Positions 8,868-17,087 of a DNA stretch of 39,993 bases are shown piece after piece. Both the position numbers and the translations under genes were made by a program. The first letter of the stretch is position 1; each line of letters begins with the position of its first letter. Source of the DNA: Gemmatimonadota bacterium (GTDB lineage: Bacteria; Gemmatimonadota; Gemmatimonadetes; Palauibacterales; Palauibacteraceae); assembly GCA_029861425.1 (NCBI GenBank), contig JAOTZH010000008.1, positions 2,501-42,493 on the forward strand. Reading direction: 5' to 3'. The notes below the pieces were generated by a model. The model did not search any database and was not told the DNA's origin. It was given only the letters and a program-made list of their open reading frames with translations.

Positions 8868-10100
8868 GTGCCGGTCCTCACGGGAATCTCTTCGCTGGTG
8901 ACGTGCGCGTCGCCGGAGGGACAGGGCGCGATCGATGCGGTTCCGGATGCGGCCCTCGCCTGGCGCGAGGGGTTGGTCACATGGGCCGGGCCGGCGGACC
9001 GGATTCCGGGGGCGTACGGTGGCGAAACGGTCCTCGATGCGGGTGGACGCCTCGTGGTGCCGGGGCTGGTCGACTGCCACACGCACCTCGCGTTCGGAGG
9101 CTGGCGGGCGGGAGAGTTCGCGGATCGGATACGCGGACGTTCGTACCTCGAAATCGCCGCCGCGGGAGGAGGCATCGCCTCGACCGTCCGTGAGACCCGT
9201 CGTCTGGACGAAGCGTCCCTCCTCGACCGGGCCCGCGGGTTCGCGAGCGAGATGCTTGCCCGGGGAGTCACGGCGATCGAGTGCAAGAGTGGATACGGGC
9301 TCGATGTGGAGACGGAGCTTCGGCTTCTCGGCGTCTATCGGACGCTGGCCGATGAGGGGCCGCAGAGGATCGTCTCGACGTTCCTCGGCGCGCACGTCGT
9401 TCCGCCGGAGTACCGTGAGCGTCGCGAGGAATACGTCCGGCTGCTGATCGAAGAGATGATCCCGGCCGTGGCCGCGGATGGGTTGGCGGACTTCTGCGAC
9501 GTGTTCGTCGAAGAGGGCGCATTCACGGTCGATGAGGCTCGCCGGATCTTCCGCGTCGCGACGGCGCACGGCATGTCCGCGAAGCTTCACGTGGATCAGC
9601 TGGCGGACGGGGGCGGGGCCGAGCTGGCGGCGGAGCTGGGAGCGGCCTCGGCGGATCATCTCGAGTTCGTCTCCGACGCCGGGATCGCCGCGCTCGCTAG
9701 CGCCGGAGTCGTAGCCGTGACGCTACCCATCGCCACCCTCGTGCTGAACCAGGACCCGCCGCCGGCGAGGCGACTGATCGAGGCCGGGGCGGCGGTGGCG
9801 GTGGCTACCGATTTCAACCCGGGCACCGCCCCATCGAACGATCTGGCTCTGGCGCTGCTGTTGGCGTGCAACCGACAGCGAATGACTCCAGCGGAGGCGA
9901 TCAAGGGCGCCACGCGATATGCGGCCCGGGCGATCGAAAGGGAGTCGGAACTGGGGTCGCTCGAGCCCGGGAAGGTGGCAGACTTCGCGGTGCTCGATGC
10001 GCCCGATGTCGACCACTGGCTGTACCACTACCGTCCCGCGACCGCCGCCGCGACGGTCATCGCGGGCGAGGTGATACACGGAGAGCTGCCCGGCCGCTAA
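8868..10100 (+). CDS. hutI: Imidazolonepropionase
   Basis: A 410-residue amidohydrolase that opens imidazolone-propanoate to N-formimino-L-glutamate, the substrate of the ftcD product encoded just upstream. The metal site is intact: H71 and H73 in DCHTHLAFGG, H241 in KLHVDQLAD and D315 in ATDFNPGT. KSGYGLDVETELRLL is also characteristic. The start is GTG 8868, preceded by ACGGGGGAC at normal spacing. It is the last gene of the plus-strand run. Its TAA stop shares two bases with the TAG of the convergent phosphatase gene, leaving no room for a separate terminator. Confidence 0.95.
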   Translation: MPVLTGISSLVTCASPEGQGAIDAVPDAALAWREGLVTWAGPADRIPGAYGGETVLDAGGRLVVPGLVDCHTHLAFGGWRAGEFADRIRGRSYLEIAAAGGGIASTVRETRRLDEASLLDRARGFASEMLARGVTAIECKSGYGLDVETELRLLGVYRTLADEGPQRIVSTFLGAHVVPPEYRERREEYVRLLIEEMIPAVAADGLADFCDVFVEEGAFTVDEARRIFRVATAHGMSAKLHVDQLADGGGAELAAELGAASADHLEFVSDAGIAALASAGVVAVTLPIATLVLNQDPPPARRLIEAGAAVAVATDFNPGTAPSNDLALALLLACNRQRMTPAEAIKGATRYAARAIERESELGSLEPGKVADFAVLDAPDVDHWLYHYRPATAAATVIAGEVIHGELPGR

Positions 10101-11377
10101 CGCTCGCTGTGGAGCTCCGCTAGCGGTGTCGGCTCCCCTAAGAGCGGGATGCGATACCGATCCCACCCCCCGTCCTTCCGTCTCGCGAGATGCAGGAGCT
10201 CCGTGGCGGCTTCCTCGAGATCGGTGGCAATCAGCTTCCCGTCGTACATCTCCCGAATCGTCTTGACCGGTGTGTGTCCCACGACGTGTACCTTCGTGTC
10301 GAAGTGCTCCAGGACCTCATCGAGAAAGACCCCGAGCGTGTCGGACTGCACGAGATCCCGGAACCACAGCACGCTGCTTCCCTCGAAGAAGAAGTTCCAC
10401 CGACGAAGGACACCCAGCGAGTCGGCGATGAACTCGTCGGGCTCCGGGTCCTCGCCATACGAGTCGAGGTACTCCTGATCGCCCCAACGCTTGAACAGCT
10501 CCTCGTCGATGAAGGTCCGAAGACTGTCCTGGTATCCCTGAAGGGTGTAGTCCCTGTACTCGGGACTCACGCCTCCGTGGGCGAGGAGCAGGTCCTCCAT
10601 TCGGACCAGACCCGGCTTGTGCGCCAACCAGCGCCCCAGGACAGAATCGTGCGGGTCGAAGAGCTTCGCGTACTTCACCCCGTGCGCCTGCGCGATCGCC
10701 GTTTCCTTGAACCCGACGTATCGGTCGTCGTCGGACATCACCATCACCTCGTGATTGCCGAGGACGACGTGAACGGCGCCGCCTGCCTGGGCCGCCTCCC
10801 GCTCGAGTCTGTAGAGGAACCACAGGACGCGCGTGACATCGTCGCCCCGATCGAAGATGTCGCCCAGGAATACGAGGTGGCTGTCGCCCCCCGCCCATTC
10901 GAGCTCCTCATCGATGAGTCGAGCGTTTCTGAGAAGACCGACTACGCGATCGAACTCGCCGTGCACGTCGCCGAACATGTAGGCGGTCTCGACCCCATCG
11001 ATCTCGATCTCGGGCTCCGCTCGCGGCTCTCTGACGATCGCGGTCCGGTGGGCCTCTCCTCCATCGGCCCCGTAGACCAGAGTGACCTCGGGGGCCAGAG
11101 TCTCCACGAACACGAAGTGGGTTTGCGCGGACGCGGTGCGCACGCGCTCGATCTCCTCGCTCTCGACGAAGGCATGTAGCATCCCGGGGCCGGCCTCGGC
11201 CGTGATCCACCGGACCTCCAGGCCATCGTCGACAACGCGGACGTACAACCCGTACTCGCCGTCGAAGCGAAGCTCTTCGTCCTGCGCCCGGACGGACGAC
11301 GTGGTGAGCGCCAGGAACCCGACCGCAAGCATGACGGCGCGGGCCCCTGCCCTGCGTGGGTGGAGACGAGTGAACAC
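10097..11377 (-). CDS. Exported calcineurin-type metallophosphoesterase
   Basis: A 426-residue protein with a twin-arginine-poor, Sec-like signal peptide (basic start, hydrophobic 13-28, cleavage likely near VRAQ at 29-32). Residues 33-125 form a beta-rich region of unknown role. The metallophosphatase core follows with all dinuclear metal motifs: GDVHG (136-140), GDIFDRG (172-178), GNHE (207-210), then HGGVS and GHTPV. This set resembles PPP-type Ser/Thr protein phosphatases and bacterial Shewanella-like phosphatases, so the substrate could be a phosphoprotein; that is inference. It starts 19 bases after the kinase-like gene and ends the five-gene minus-strand run. Being exported, it would act in the periplasm. 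Confidence 0.82.
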   Translation of the reverse strand: MFTRLHPRRAGARAVMLAVGFLALTTSSVRAQDEELRFDGEYGLYVRVVDDGLEVRWITAEAGPGMLHAFVESEEIERVRTASAQTHFVFVETLAPEVTLVYGADGGEAHRTAIVREPRAEPEIEIDGVETAYMFGDVHGEFDRVVGLLRNARLIDEELEWAGGDSHLVFLGDIFDRGDDVTRVLWFLYRLEREAAQAGGAVHVVLGNHEVMVMSDDDRYVGFKETAIAQAHGVKYAKLFDPHDSVLGRWLAHKPGLVRMEDLLLAHGGVSPEYRDYTLQGYQDSLRTFIDEELFKRWGDQEYLDSYGEDPEPDEFIADSLGVLRRWNFFFEGSSVLWFRDLVQSDTLGVFLDEVLEHFDTKVHVVGHTPVKTIREMYDGKLIATDLEEAATELLHLARRKDGGWDRYRIPLLGEPTPLAELHSER

Positions 11378-11396
11378 GATGGGCTCGCGAACCCGA

Positions 11397-12374
11397 CTAG
11401 AAGACGGTGTACCGACCGCCGTCGATCCAACCGATGAGGCGCTCGAGACGCCGATACATCTGCCGGACCTCCGACTCGGTCAGCCCGAGCTGGATGCGAC
11501 CGTCACCCGCACGGACGCCCCGTCCCGGGTTCATGTTCTCAGTTGACGGGACCTGGACGAACTGGCCTCCCTGCAGCTCGAACTCGGCCACCGTTCCGAG
11601 GGCCGCCTGAAGCTCGTCCTCCGTGATGCTCCTCAGCCTCTCGATCGACTCGGCCGGAAAGCGGTCGACCTGGACATCCCGCCAGTAGAAGCCGCGGTTG
11701 CTCTCTTCGTTGGAGAACGCGACGCCGTTGTCGACGCTGAAGATCCGGGGGCTCTCCGCAACCGTCGATCGAAGGAAGTTGCCCTCGTTCGAGTCGTTGT
11801 GGCGGATGAGGTACGTCACGAGGTTGAAGTTCCCCAGATGAGTGGCGTAGACATCGTCTTCCTGTCGATCGCCATCGTCCAGCTCGTCCGGGACCTCGAC
11901 GTTCCACAGCCAGTATTGCAGGAGGACGAGCGTCATGTCCCAGTCCCCGAACGTGGACTCGGCCTCCGGCTTGTAGTCGACCTGGAGCATGTCGAGAACG
12001 CCCTGGACCTGTGACCTCGGGAAGGCGCGGGCACGCGTCGGGGGGACCGCATAGTGCTCCGGATCCAGAAACAGTTTCTGGATCTCGTATGCCGCGAGCT
12101 CGTATCGCGGACGATTGTTGAACTCGTCCGCGCCGCGTGCCGCCGGCGCGTATTTCATCTGTATCATGGCATTGCCCGCCTGCGCGGTGATCTGATACGT
12201 CCGCTCCGAGGGAAGCCCCCTGGAGGTCGTGACCGAGACCACCTGGAAGTCCCCGGTGCTCATGATCTCCTCGAGCTGATCGACCGGGAGCGCCATGTTG
12301 GCGTCCTGTCCCCAAGACGCCGCGGGAACCGCGAGGGTCACCGCGATCGCCAAGCTCCATTCACGCACTCGCAT
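11397..12374 (-). CDS. Exported protein with atypical kinase-like motifs
   Basis: A 325-residue protein with a Sec signal peptide (hydrophobic 7-20, cleavage likely after SWG or SWGQ). I do not recognise a named family, but the motif order resembles the protein-kinase-like fold of the HipA, PI3/4-kinase-like and FAM20C groups. These are a lysine on a beta strand (K74 in MIQMKYAP), a glutamate on the next helix (E92 in YELAAYEIQKLF), a catalytic-loop-like H192-N-D194-S-N-E-G-N199, and a DFG-like D215-N-G in FSVDNGVAFS, the last close to the DNG of FAM20C. Assignment as an active kinase is inference. The gene overlaps the histidine kinase gene by 14 bases and lies 19 bases upstream of an exported phosphatase, so the two may act on the same target outside the cytoplasm. 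Confidence 0.6.
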   Translation of the reverse strand: MRVREWSLAIAVTLAVPAASWGQDANMALPVDQLEEIMSTGDFQVVSVTTSRGLPSERTYQITAQAGNAMIQMKYAPAARGADEFNNRPRYELAAYEIQKLFLDPEHYAVPPTRARAFPRSQVQGVLDMLQVDYKPEAESTFGDWDMTLVLLQYWLWNVEVPDELDDGDRQEDDVYATHLGNFNLVTYLIRHNDSNEGNFLRSTVAESPRIFSVDNGVAFSNEESNRGFYWRDVQVDRFPAESIERLRSITEDELQAALGTVAEFELQGGQFVQVPSTENMNPGRGVRAGDGRIQLGLTESEVRQMYRRLERLIGWIDGGRYTVF

Positions 12375-13185
12375 CTGAACCTCCTTCGTCGCGGGTGTTG
12401 GCCGGGAGCGTCAGCGGCAGGCTGAGACGGAACGTCGTGCCTGCGCCGACCGTGCTGTTGGCGGAAATGCTCCCACCATGATGATCGATAATCTGCTTCG
12501 AGATCGCGAGACCCAGACCCATCCCCATGCGCTGGCCCTTGGTGGTGAACCCGGGCTTGAAGATCTCCGCCAGATGATCGGGGCTGATCCCCTTTCCCGT
12601 GTCCTCGACTTCGATGACCACTGCATCGGCGTCGGTACGGGTGCGGACGGTCAGCGTGCCCCCAGGCTCCATCGCCTGCGCCGCGTTGTGGACGAGGTTC
12701 ATGAAGACCTGGTTCAGCCGGTTCGGGAAGCACTCGATGTCGGGGATGTCCTGGTAGTCCTTCACCACGGAGTGCTTCTTGAGCTCGGCGTTCAGGACGG
12801 CGAGCGTGCCATTGAGGCCTTCGCGAAGATCGACTCGATCGACTTCAGCCCGGTCAGGTCTTCCGAACGTCCCGAGGCTCTCCACGATCTGACGCATGCG
12901 GTCGACCGCGATGCCGTTGGTCCGTAACACGCCATCCATCGCGCGGACGATCTTACGGACGTCCTGTAGCTCGTCGGGCGTCACGACTTCGTCCTCGAGG
13001 ATGTCCTGTAGCTTGAGGAGCGCTCGCTCGATCACATCGTGGTTGCTGCGGATCGCGCCGAGCGGCGTGTTCAGCTCGTGGGCCACCCCGGCGACGAGCG
13101 TCGCGAGCGTCGAGAGGTGCGCCTGGTCGATCAGCGCCTGCTCGGGCTCCTCTGTCGGCATCGTGGCCGCCGGGCGGTCGTTCAC
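12361..13185 (-). CDS. Soluble sensor histidine kinase
   Basis: A 274-residue histidine kinase with no transmembrane segment and no recognisable sensor domain. The dimerisation/phosphoacceptor box is AGVAHELNTPLGAI with H36. The ATPase domain has the N box NQVFMNLVHNAAQAM, G1 VEDTGKGI, F box FKPGFTTKG and G2 GMGLGLAI. The lack of an input domain suggests the signal comes from a partner, perhaps the REC protein encoded upstream or the large membrane carrier. The ATG overlaps the response-regulator stop (ATGA). The last codons overlap the start of the kinase-like gene. Confidence 0.9.
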   Translation of the reverse strand: MNDRPAATMPTEEPEQALIDQAHLSTLATLVAGVAHELNTPLGAIRSNHDVIERALLKLQDILEDEVVTPDELQDVRKIVRAMDGVLRTNGIAVDRMRQIVESLGTFGRPDRAEVDRVDLREGLNGTLAVLNAELKKHSVVKDYQDIPDIECFPNRLNQVFMNLVHNAAQAMEPGGTLTVRTRTDADAVVIEVEDTGKGISPDHLAEIFKPGFTTKGQRMGMGLGLAISKQIIDHHGGSISANSTVGAGTTFRLSLPLTLPANTRDEGGSDASA

Positions 13186-13661
13186 AGAAATGCGTGAATC
13201 AGGCGCTCGCGGAAGTCATCGAGCTCTGCGTTGGCTTCCGCGAGCTCCGCCATGCGCGCCTGAAGGTCGAGAAACAGGGCCGAGCGTTCGACGCCGTTTC
13301 GGATGATCATCTTGAGAGCTTCGTTGTCCCAGGGTTTCTCGAGATAATGGTAGAGGCCCGCCTCGTTGATGGCCCGGATCGCGTTCTGCTTGTCCGCGTA
13401 TCCCGTGAGCAGTACTCGAGTCGCCTGGGGTTGGACTTCCCGCGCCCGCGTGAGGAACGTTACCCCGTCCATCTCCGGCATCATGTAGTCCGCGACGATC
13501 ATGTGGACCGTGTGCTCGCCCAGCGCCTCGAGTGCCCTGTCCGGCGACGTGAACGGGAGCACAGAGTGCTCCGTGTCGAACTCCAGGAAGCTCTGGATGG
13601 CGCCCACGATGATCTCCTCATCGTCGACGATCATCACCTTGGTATCTGACAGACCCGTCAT
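13182..13661 (-). CDS. Response regulator, receiver domain with short coiled tail
   Basis: A 159-residue protein. The receiver domain has the acidic pair D13-D14, phosphoacceptor D58 in VADYMMPEMDG, T86 in LLTGYAD and K109 in LEKPWDN. The sequence around K109 resembles receiver domains of the RpfG and hybrid-kinase type. After the receiver only a ~30-residue charged helix (LDLQARMAELAEANAEL) remains, with no DNA-binding or enzymatic output, so it probably works by protein contact, most simply with the histidine kinase whose start codon overlaps its stop. It begins 45 bases downstream of the carrier gene. Confidence 0.9.
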   Translation of the reverse strand: MTGLSDTKVMIVDDEEIIVGAIQSFLEFDTEHSVLPFTSPDRALEALGEHTVHMIVADYMMPEMDGVTFLTRAREVQPQATRVLLTGYADKQNAIRAINEAGLYHYLEKPWDNEALKMIIRNGVERSALFLDLQARMAELAEANAELDDFRERLIHAFL

Positions 13662-13706
13662 CGCGGATGTCTCTCTCGTCGGATGTTCTGTACGTATGCC
13701 ATCGGA

Positions 13707-16700
13707 TCAGGCGGACGCCGCAAGCGCTCGCATTCGCCGTGCGAGTCCCTGGAGCAGGTCCAGGGCCAACTCCGGATAATCTACGAGGAGGTCGCGGAAT
13801 TCGGACTGTCGAATCTTCAATAGCCTGCAGGGCCTCGTCGTTTTCGCCTCCAGCAGGCTGGCCTCACGGTCGATCAGGGCCCACGTACCGAAGGCGGCCC
13901 CGGCTTCGACCGTGATCGACTTGCCCGCGACGCCACCGAGAGCGACCTCGCCATCGATGACTACGTAAAGAGCGTCCGCTGGTTCCTCTCGTGAAATCAG
14001 CACCTGATCCGCATCCACCTCCAGTTCGTTCGCGATGGACGCGAGCAGGGCCAGCTGCTGGCTGCGTGCACCACCGAGCAGATCGACGTTCTGAAGGAGG
14101 AAAACCTTCTCGATGAGGTCCATGTCGTCGCTCTCCGGATCGATCGTTTGGCCCACGGTCGCCGTGGGACGTCTTCTGAGGCGGGTGACGGATCGCTGGA
14201 GTCCAGGGTCGCCCGGGGCGTAGGCGGCAAGGTGCTCCAATGTCTCCGCCGGCGCGGTGTCGTAGCAGGCCCAGACGGCCAGTCGCGCAAGCCAGACGTC
14301 CTCGTCGTCCCACAATCTTCTCAACTCTTCGAGTCCCCCTCCATCCCCGTCCACCGCCTCTCCCGTCCCGAGCGCGGGGTCGAGTGTCATGAAGAGAGTG
14401 TGCCCGACCGTGCTCTCCAGCCACTCGAGCGCGTTTGCCCTGGGTCGGTCTTCGCCCCCCTCGATGGCGAGATAGCTCCGATACATCCCGCCCTGCGAGT
14501 AGAGGAGACCCAGCCACCGGAAAACCCCTTCGCGCCGCTCGCTGATGGCCTCGGCGAGGGCTCGGCGCAGGAGGGAGACGCTCGTCGCCGGCGGCAGGCT
14601 GCCTGCGATCACGCGAGCTCGTGAATACCGTTCAGCCGAATCGACCTCACGCCCCACGGCCTTCAGCACGCGGCCTTCCGGGAACGACAGGTCGGTCGCG
14701 GCTCGGAGCCGGGATAAGGCCCCGAGCGCCCGGTTGTCGAGGACCTGCTCAGTCTCGGGCAGCATGTAGGCTTCGATGAGCGCGTCGACGGTCGCGTCCG
14801 TCGGGATCTCGCCCAGGACGGACGGGACATTCCGGCGGACGGTGGGGTCGGTGGTCCGGACCGAAAGGGCCGTCATCAGCGGCTGCAGCACCGCCTCACC
14901 CTGACGGGCCAGCGCGTCCCGGGCCGCCTCGCGGGTTCCGGTGGGACCCAGGGCCTGAATGACGTCCGAGGTCAGCTCGGGGCCGCCGAGCCTCGCCGCG
15001 CTGGCGACGGCCGCCCGAGCGACCTCGTCCTCGTCGTCTTCAAGGAGTCGGCGGACGACCTGCGTGGCCGCCTCGTCGCCCGGAAGCATGCCGGCGGCCA
15101 CTGCGAGCTCGAGCCGAGCCGCCTGGTCCGCGTCACCGTTCGTCTCCAGGTGCCGCGCGAAGATCGGCCCCACGACTCGCGCGGCGAGTTCCGGCTCTGC
15201 AGTCCCCCGGAGACAGGACAGGGTCGCGGCGCGCGTTTGCGCATCGGGATGATCGAGAAGCTCGCCAAACAGTTCGTCCGCCGGCCCATCGATACGGGCC
15301 ACGAGGGCGCGTACGGCGCGTTCCCTCACCCGGGCCGAATCGTCCGTGAGCCGCTCCCGGAGGACGGACTCTTCGACCGCCAGTGGTGCTCGGGCGAGGA
15401 TGTCGAGGGCCCTTAGCCGCAGCTCGACGGTGTCACTCGCTGTCAGCTCTGTCAGCTCGTCCGCGAACGGCGCCACGTCCTCATCGTCCCCCTGCTCGAT
15501 GAGATCGAGTGCGAACGCTGCTTTCAGGGGTTCGCCGCTCGCAAGCGCCTCGCGGACCATGCGTCTGGTGCCCTGCTCCACCAGCGGGATATACGTGCCT
15601 CTGAGGCTCGCGAACCTGCCCTCGATCGATGCGGCGAGGCTCCTCACGTACTCGCGGCGGACGCGGAGAAAGACGAACAGCAGCACGACCGCGGCGCCCA
15701 GGCCGATGAACCCGATCAGGGCGAGACGATTCATGATCGACATCGACCCCGTGGCCAGCACCAGGAGCAGGATGATCACGGCGGACAGGACCTTGCCGAG
15801 TCCCTTCTCCACCGCGACGTCGATGTAGGCCTTGGCCTTGAGCCGGATGTTATCAGGGACCGGCACGTAGAGGATCTCCCGCCCCGTCCGCTCCGCCGAA
15901 TACCGGAACATCCGCTCCCCCGTCCGGGCCATAACCGCGACCGGCAGCGTCAGGACCGTGGCGAGCGCCCCGGTGGCGAGAATCATCACCGTCGGGAAGA
16001 TCAACACCGTAACACCTGCACCCCAGCGTCTCAGGATGGGCCGGAGAGAGAGAAGGACGATGATCGGAAGCCACTGGGTGGCAGCGTCGACGAGCCCCAG
16101 GAAGCCGCTGACCCGATCGAGATCCTGGAAGACCTCGCGGGTGAGCGTCTTGTACTGATAGTCGACGAACTGCTTCACGAGAACGGTGAGAAGCACCGAT
16201 GTCGCGATCAGCTGCACCTGTCGATTCGAGAAGATCCTGCGGAACTCTCGCGAGGAGAACTGCTCGTCCTGATTTCGCTCGCGTGGCCGTCCGGCGTCCG
16301 GGTCTTCCCGACGCCACACGAGGGTAATCCCGACAGCGAACAGGACGATCGCCGCCCCCGCGACCAGCAGGAGATTCGCGGTCCCGACGCGCTGCGAGAA
16401 GAACGCCGTGATGCCGCCGCCCACCGCCGCTCCAACGGAGCCGGCGGCGATCACCAGCGGATACGCGCGCTTCGCGTCGCGCGCATTGTAAAAGAGCTGG
16501 GTCGCCATGAAGAACTGGGTGACGAGAGCGGCGACCATGAGATCGTACCACCCGTAGAAGGCCATCCCGAAGACGGCGCTACCCGGGAGATACAGGAATC
16601 GAAAGACCACCATGCTCGCCGCGAAGAACAGCGCGACCGCCGGGATCAGCTCCTTCCACCGGATACGGTCGGCGAGCCGGTTGTAGATGGGAACGAACAG

Positions 16701-16907
16701 CACGACGATCGCGCTGACGAAGTAGACCTGATAGAAGTCGCCCGGCTCGAGACCGTCGAGCGCGATGGCGTCTCGAATGGGTCGCAGTACGCCGACCACG
16801 AAGATCACGAGGAAGCTGAGGAGCATCATCGCGAGCAGCTTGGTGAAATCGCGATTTTTTCGGAGGGCGGCGAAAGCCGCGAGCTTCGACGTCCTGGCCA
16901 TCTTCAC
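13707..16907 (-). CDS. NTT-type nucleotide carrier-like protein with HEAT repeats and cNMP-binding-like domain
   Basis: A 1066-residue three-part protein. Residues ~15-430 form about 12 membrane helices resembling the ATP:ADP antiporter/Npt family (LRPIRDAIALDGLEPGDFYQ, YNARDAKRAYPLVIAAGSVG). Residues ~430-900 are HEAT-type alpha-helical repeats rich in A, L, R and D. Residues ~940-1060 resemble a cyclic-nucleotide-binding domain, but the phosphate-binding cassette is degenerate: the usual FGE and R-A pair read FGTWALIDREASLLEA, so cAMP/cGMP binding is doubtful. Transport substrate is unknown; obligate ATP import as in intracellular bacteria is unlikely from this alone. The start is GTG 16907 with AGGAG 13 bases upstream; ATG 16901 is an alternative. 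It heads the run with the response regulator and histidine kinase genes. Confidence 0.78.
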   Translation of the reverse strand: MKMARTSKLAAFAALRKNRDFTKLLAMMLLSFLVIFVVGVLRPIRDAIALDGLEPGDFYQVYFVSAIVVLFVPIYNRLADRIRWKELIPAVALFFAASMVVFRFLYLPGSAVFGMAFYGWYDLMVAALVTQFFMATQLFYNARDAKRAYPLVIAAGSVGAAVGGGITAFFSQRVGTANLLLVAGAAIVLFAVGITLVWRREDPDAGRPRERNQDEQFSSREFRRIFSNRQVQLIATSVLLTVLVKQFVDYQYKTLTREVFQDLDRVSGFLGLVDAATQWLPIIVLLSLRPILRRWGAGVTVLIFPTVMILATGALATVLTLPVAVMARTGERMFRYSAERTGREILYVPVPDNIRLKAKAYIDVAVEKGLGKVLSAVIILLLVLATGSMSIMNRLALIGFIGLGAAVVLLFVFLRVRREYVRSLAASIEGRFASLRGTYIPLVEQGTRRMVREALASGEPLKAAFALDLIEQGDDEDVAPFADELTELTASDTVELRLRALDILARAPLAVEESVLRERLTDDSARVRERAVRALVARIDGPADELFGELLDHPDAQTRAATLSCLRGTAEPELAARVVGPIFARHLETNGDADQAARLELAVAAGMLPGDEAATQVVRRLLEDDEDEVARAAVASAARLGGPELTSDVIQALGPTGTREAARDALARQGEAVLQPLMTALSVRTTDPTVRRNVPSVLGEIPTDATVDALIEAYMLPETEQVLDNRALGALSRLRAATDLSFPEGRVLKAVGREVDSAERYSRARVIAGSLPPATSVSLLRRALAEAISERREGVFRWLGLLYSQGGMYRSYLAIEGGEDRPRANALEWLESTVGHTLFMTLDPALGTGEAVDGDGGGLEELRRLWDDEDVWLARLAVWACYDTAPAETLEHLAAYAPGDPGLQRSVTRLRRRPTATVGQTIDPESDDMDLIEKVFLLQNVDLLGGARSQQLALLASIANELEVDADQVLISREEPADALYVVIDGEVALGGVAGKSITVEAGAAFGTWALIDREASLLEAKTTRPCRLLKIRQSEFRDLLVDYPELALDLLQGLARRMRALAASA

Positions 16908-17017
16908 TCGCTTAGCGGTTCTCCTGGCTGCACCCGGGCGAGAGGGAATCTAGGGGCGGGCACCCGCGTGGAATAGCCGAACTCGCGACGCGAACGGGTC
17001 TTTGGGGGGAGGCCCGG

Positions 17018-17051
17018 CCGCACGACCCGCGGGGAGCGGGACCGCACGACC
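17018..17051. repeat. Two 10-bp direct repeats upstream of the carrier gene
   Basis: CCGCACGACC occurs at 17018-17027 and again at 17042-17051, a 24-base period, with a short inverted element CCCGC-GGGGA-GCGGG between them. The site lies in the 180-bp gap upstream of the minus-strand carrier operon, where a regulator could bind. No promoter with good hexamers was seen. In such GC-rich DNA the repeat could be chance. Confidence 0.25.
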
Positions 17052-17056
17052 GGGTA

Positions 17057-17077
17057 GGCGGCCGGGAGGCAGCCGCC
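17057..17077 (-). terminator. Hairpin just downstream of the TadG-like gene
   Basis: GGCGGC (17057-17062) and GCCGCC (17072-17077) form a 6-bp GC stem with a 9-base loop, beginning 11 bases after the stop of the TadG-like gene. There is no T tract, so it is a weak terminator candidate or an mRNA 3'-end structure. Confidence 0.3.
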
Positions 17078-17087
17078 GGTATCCGAC

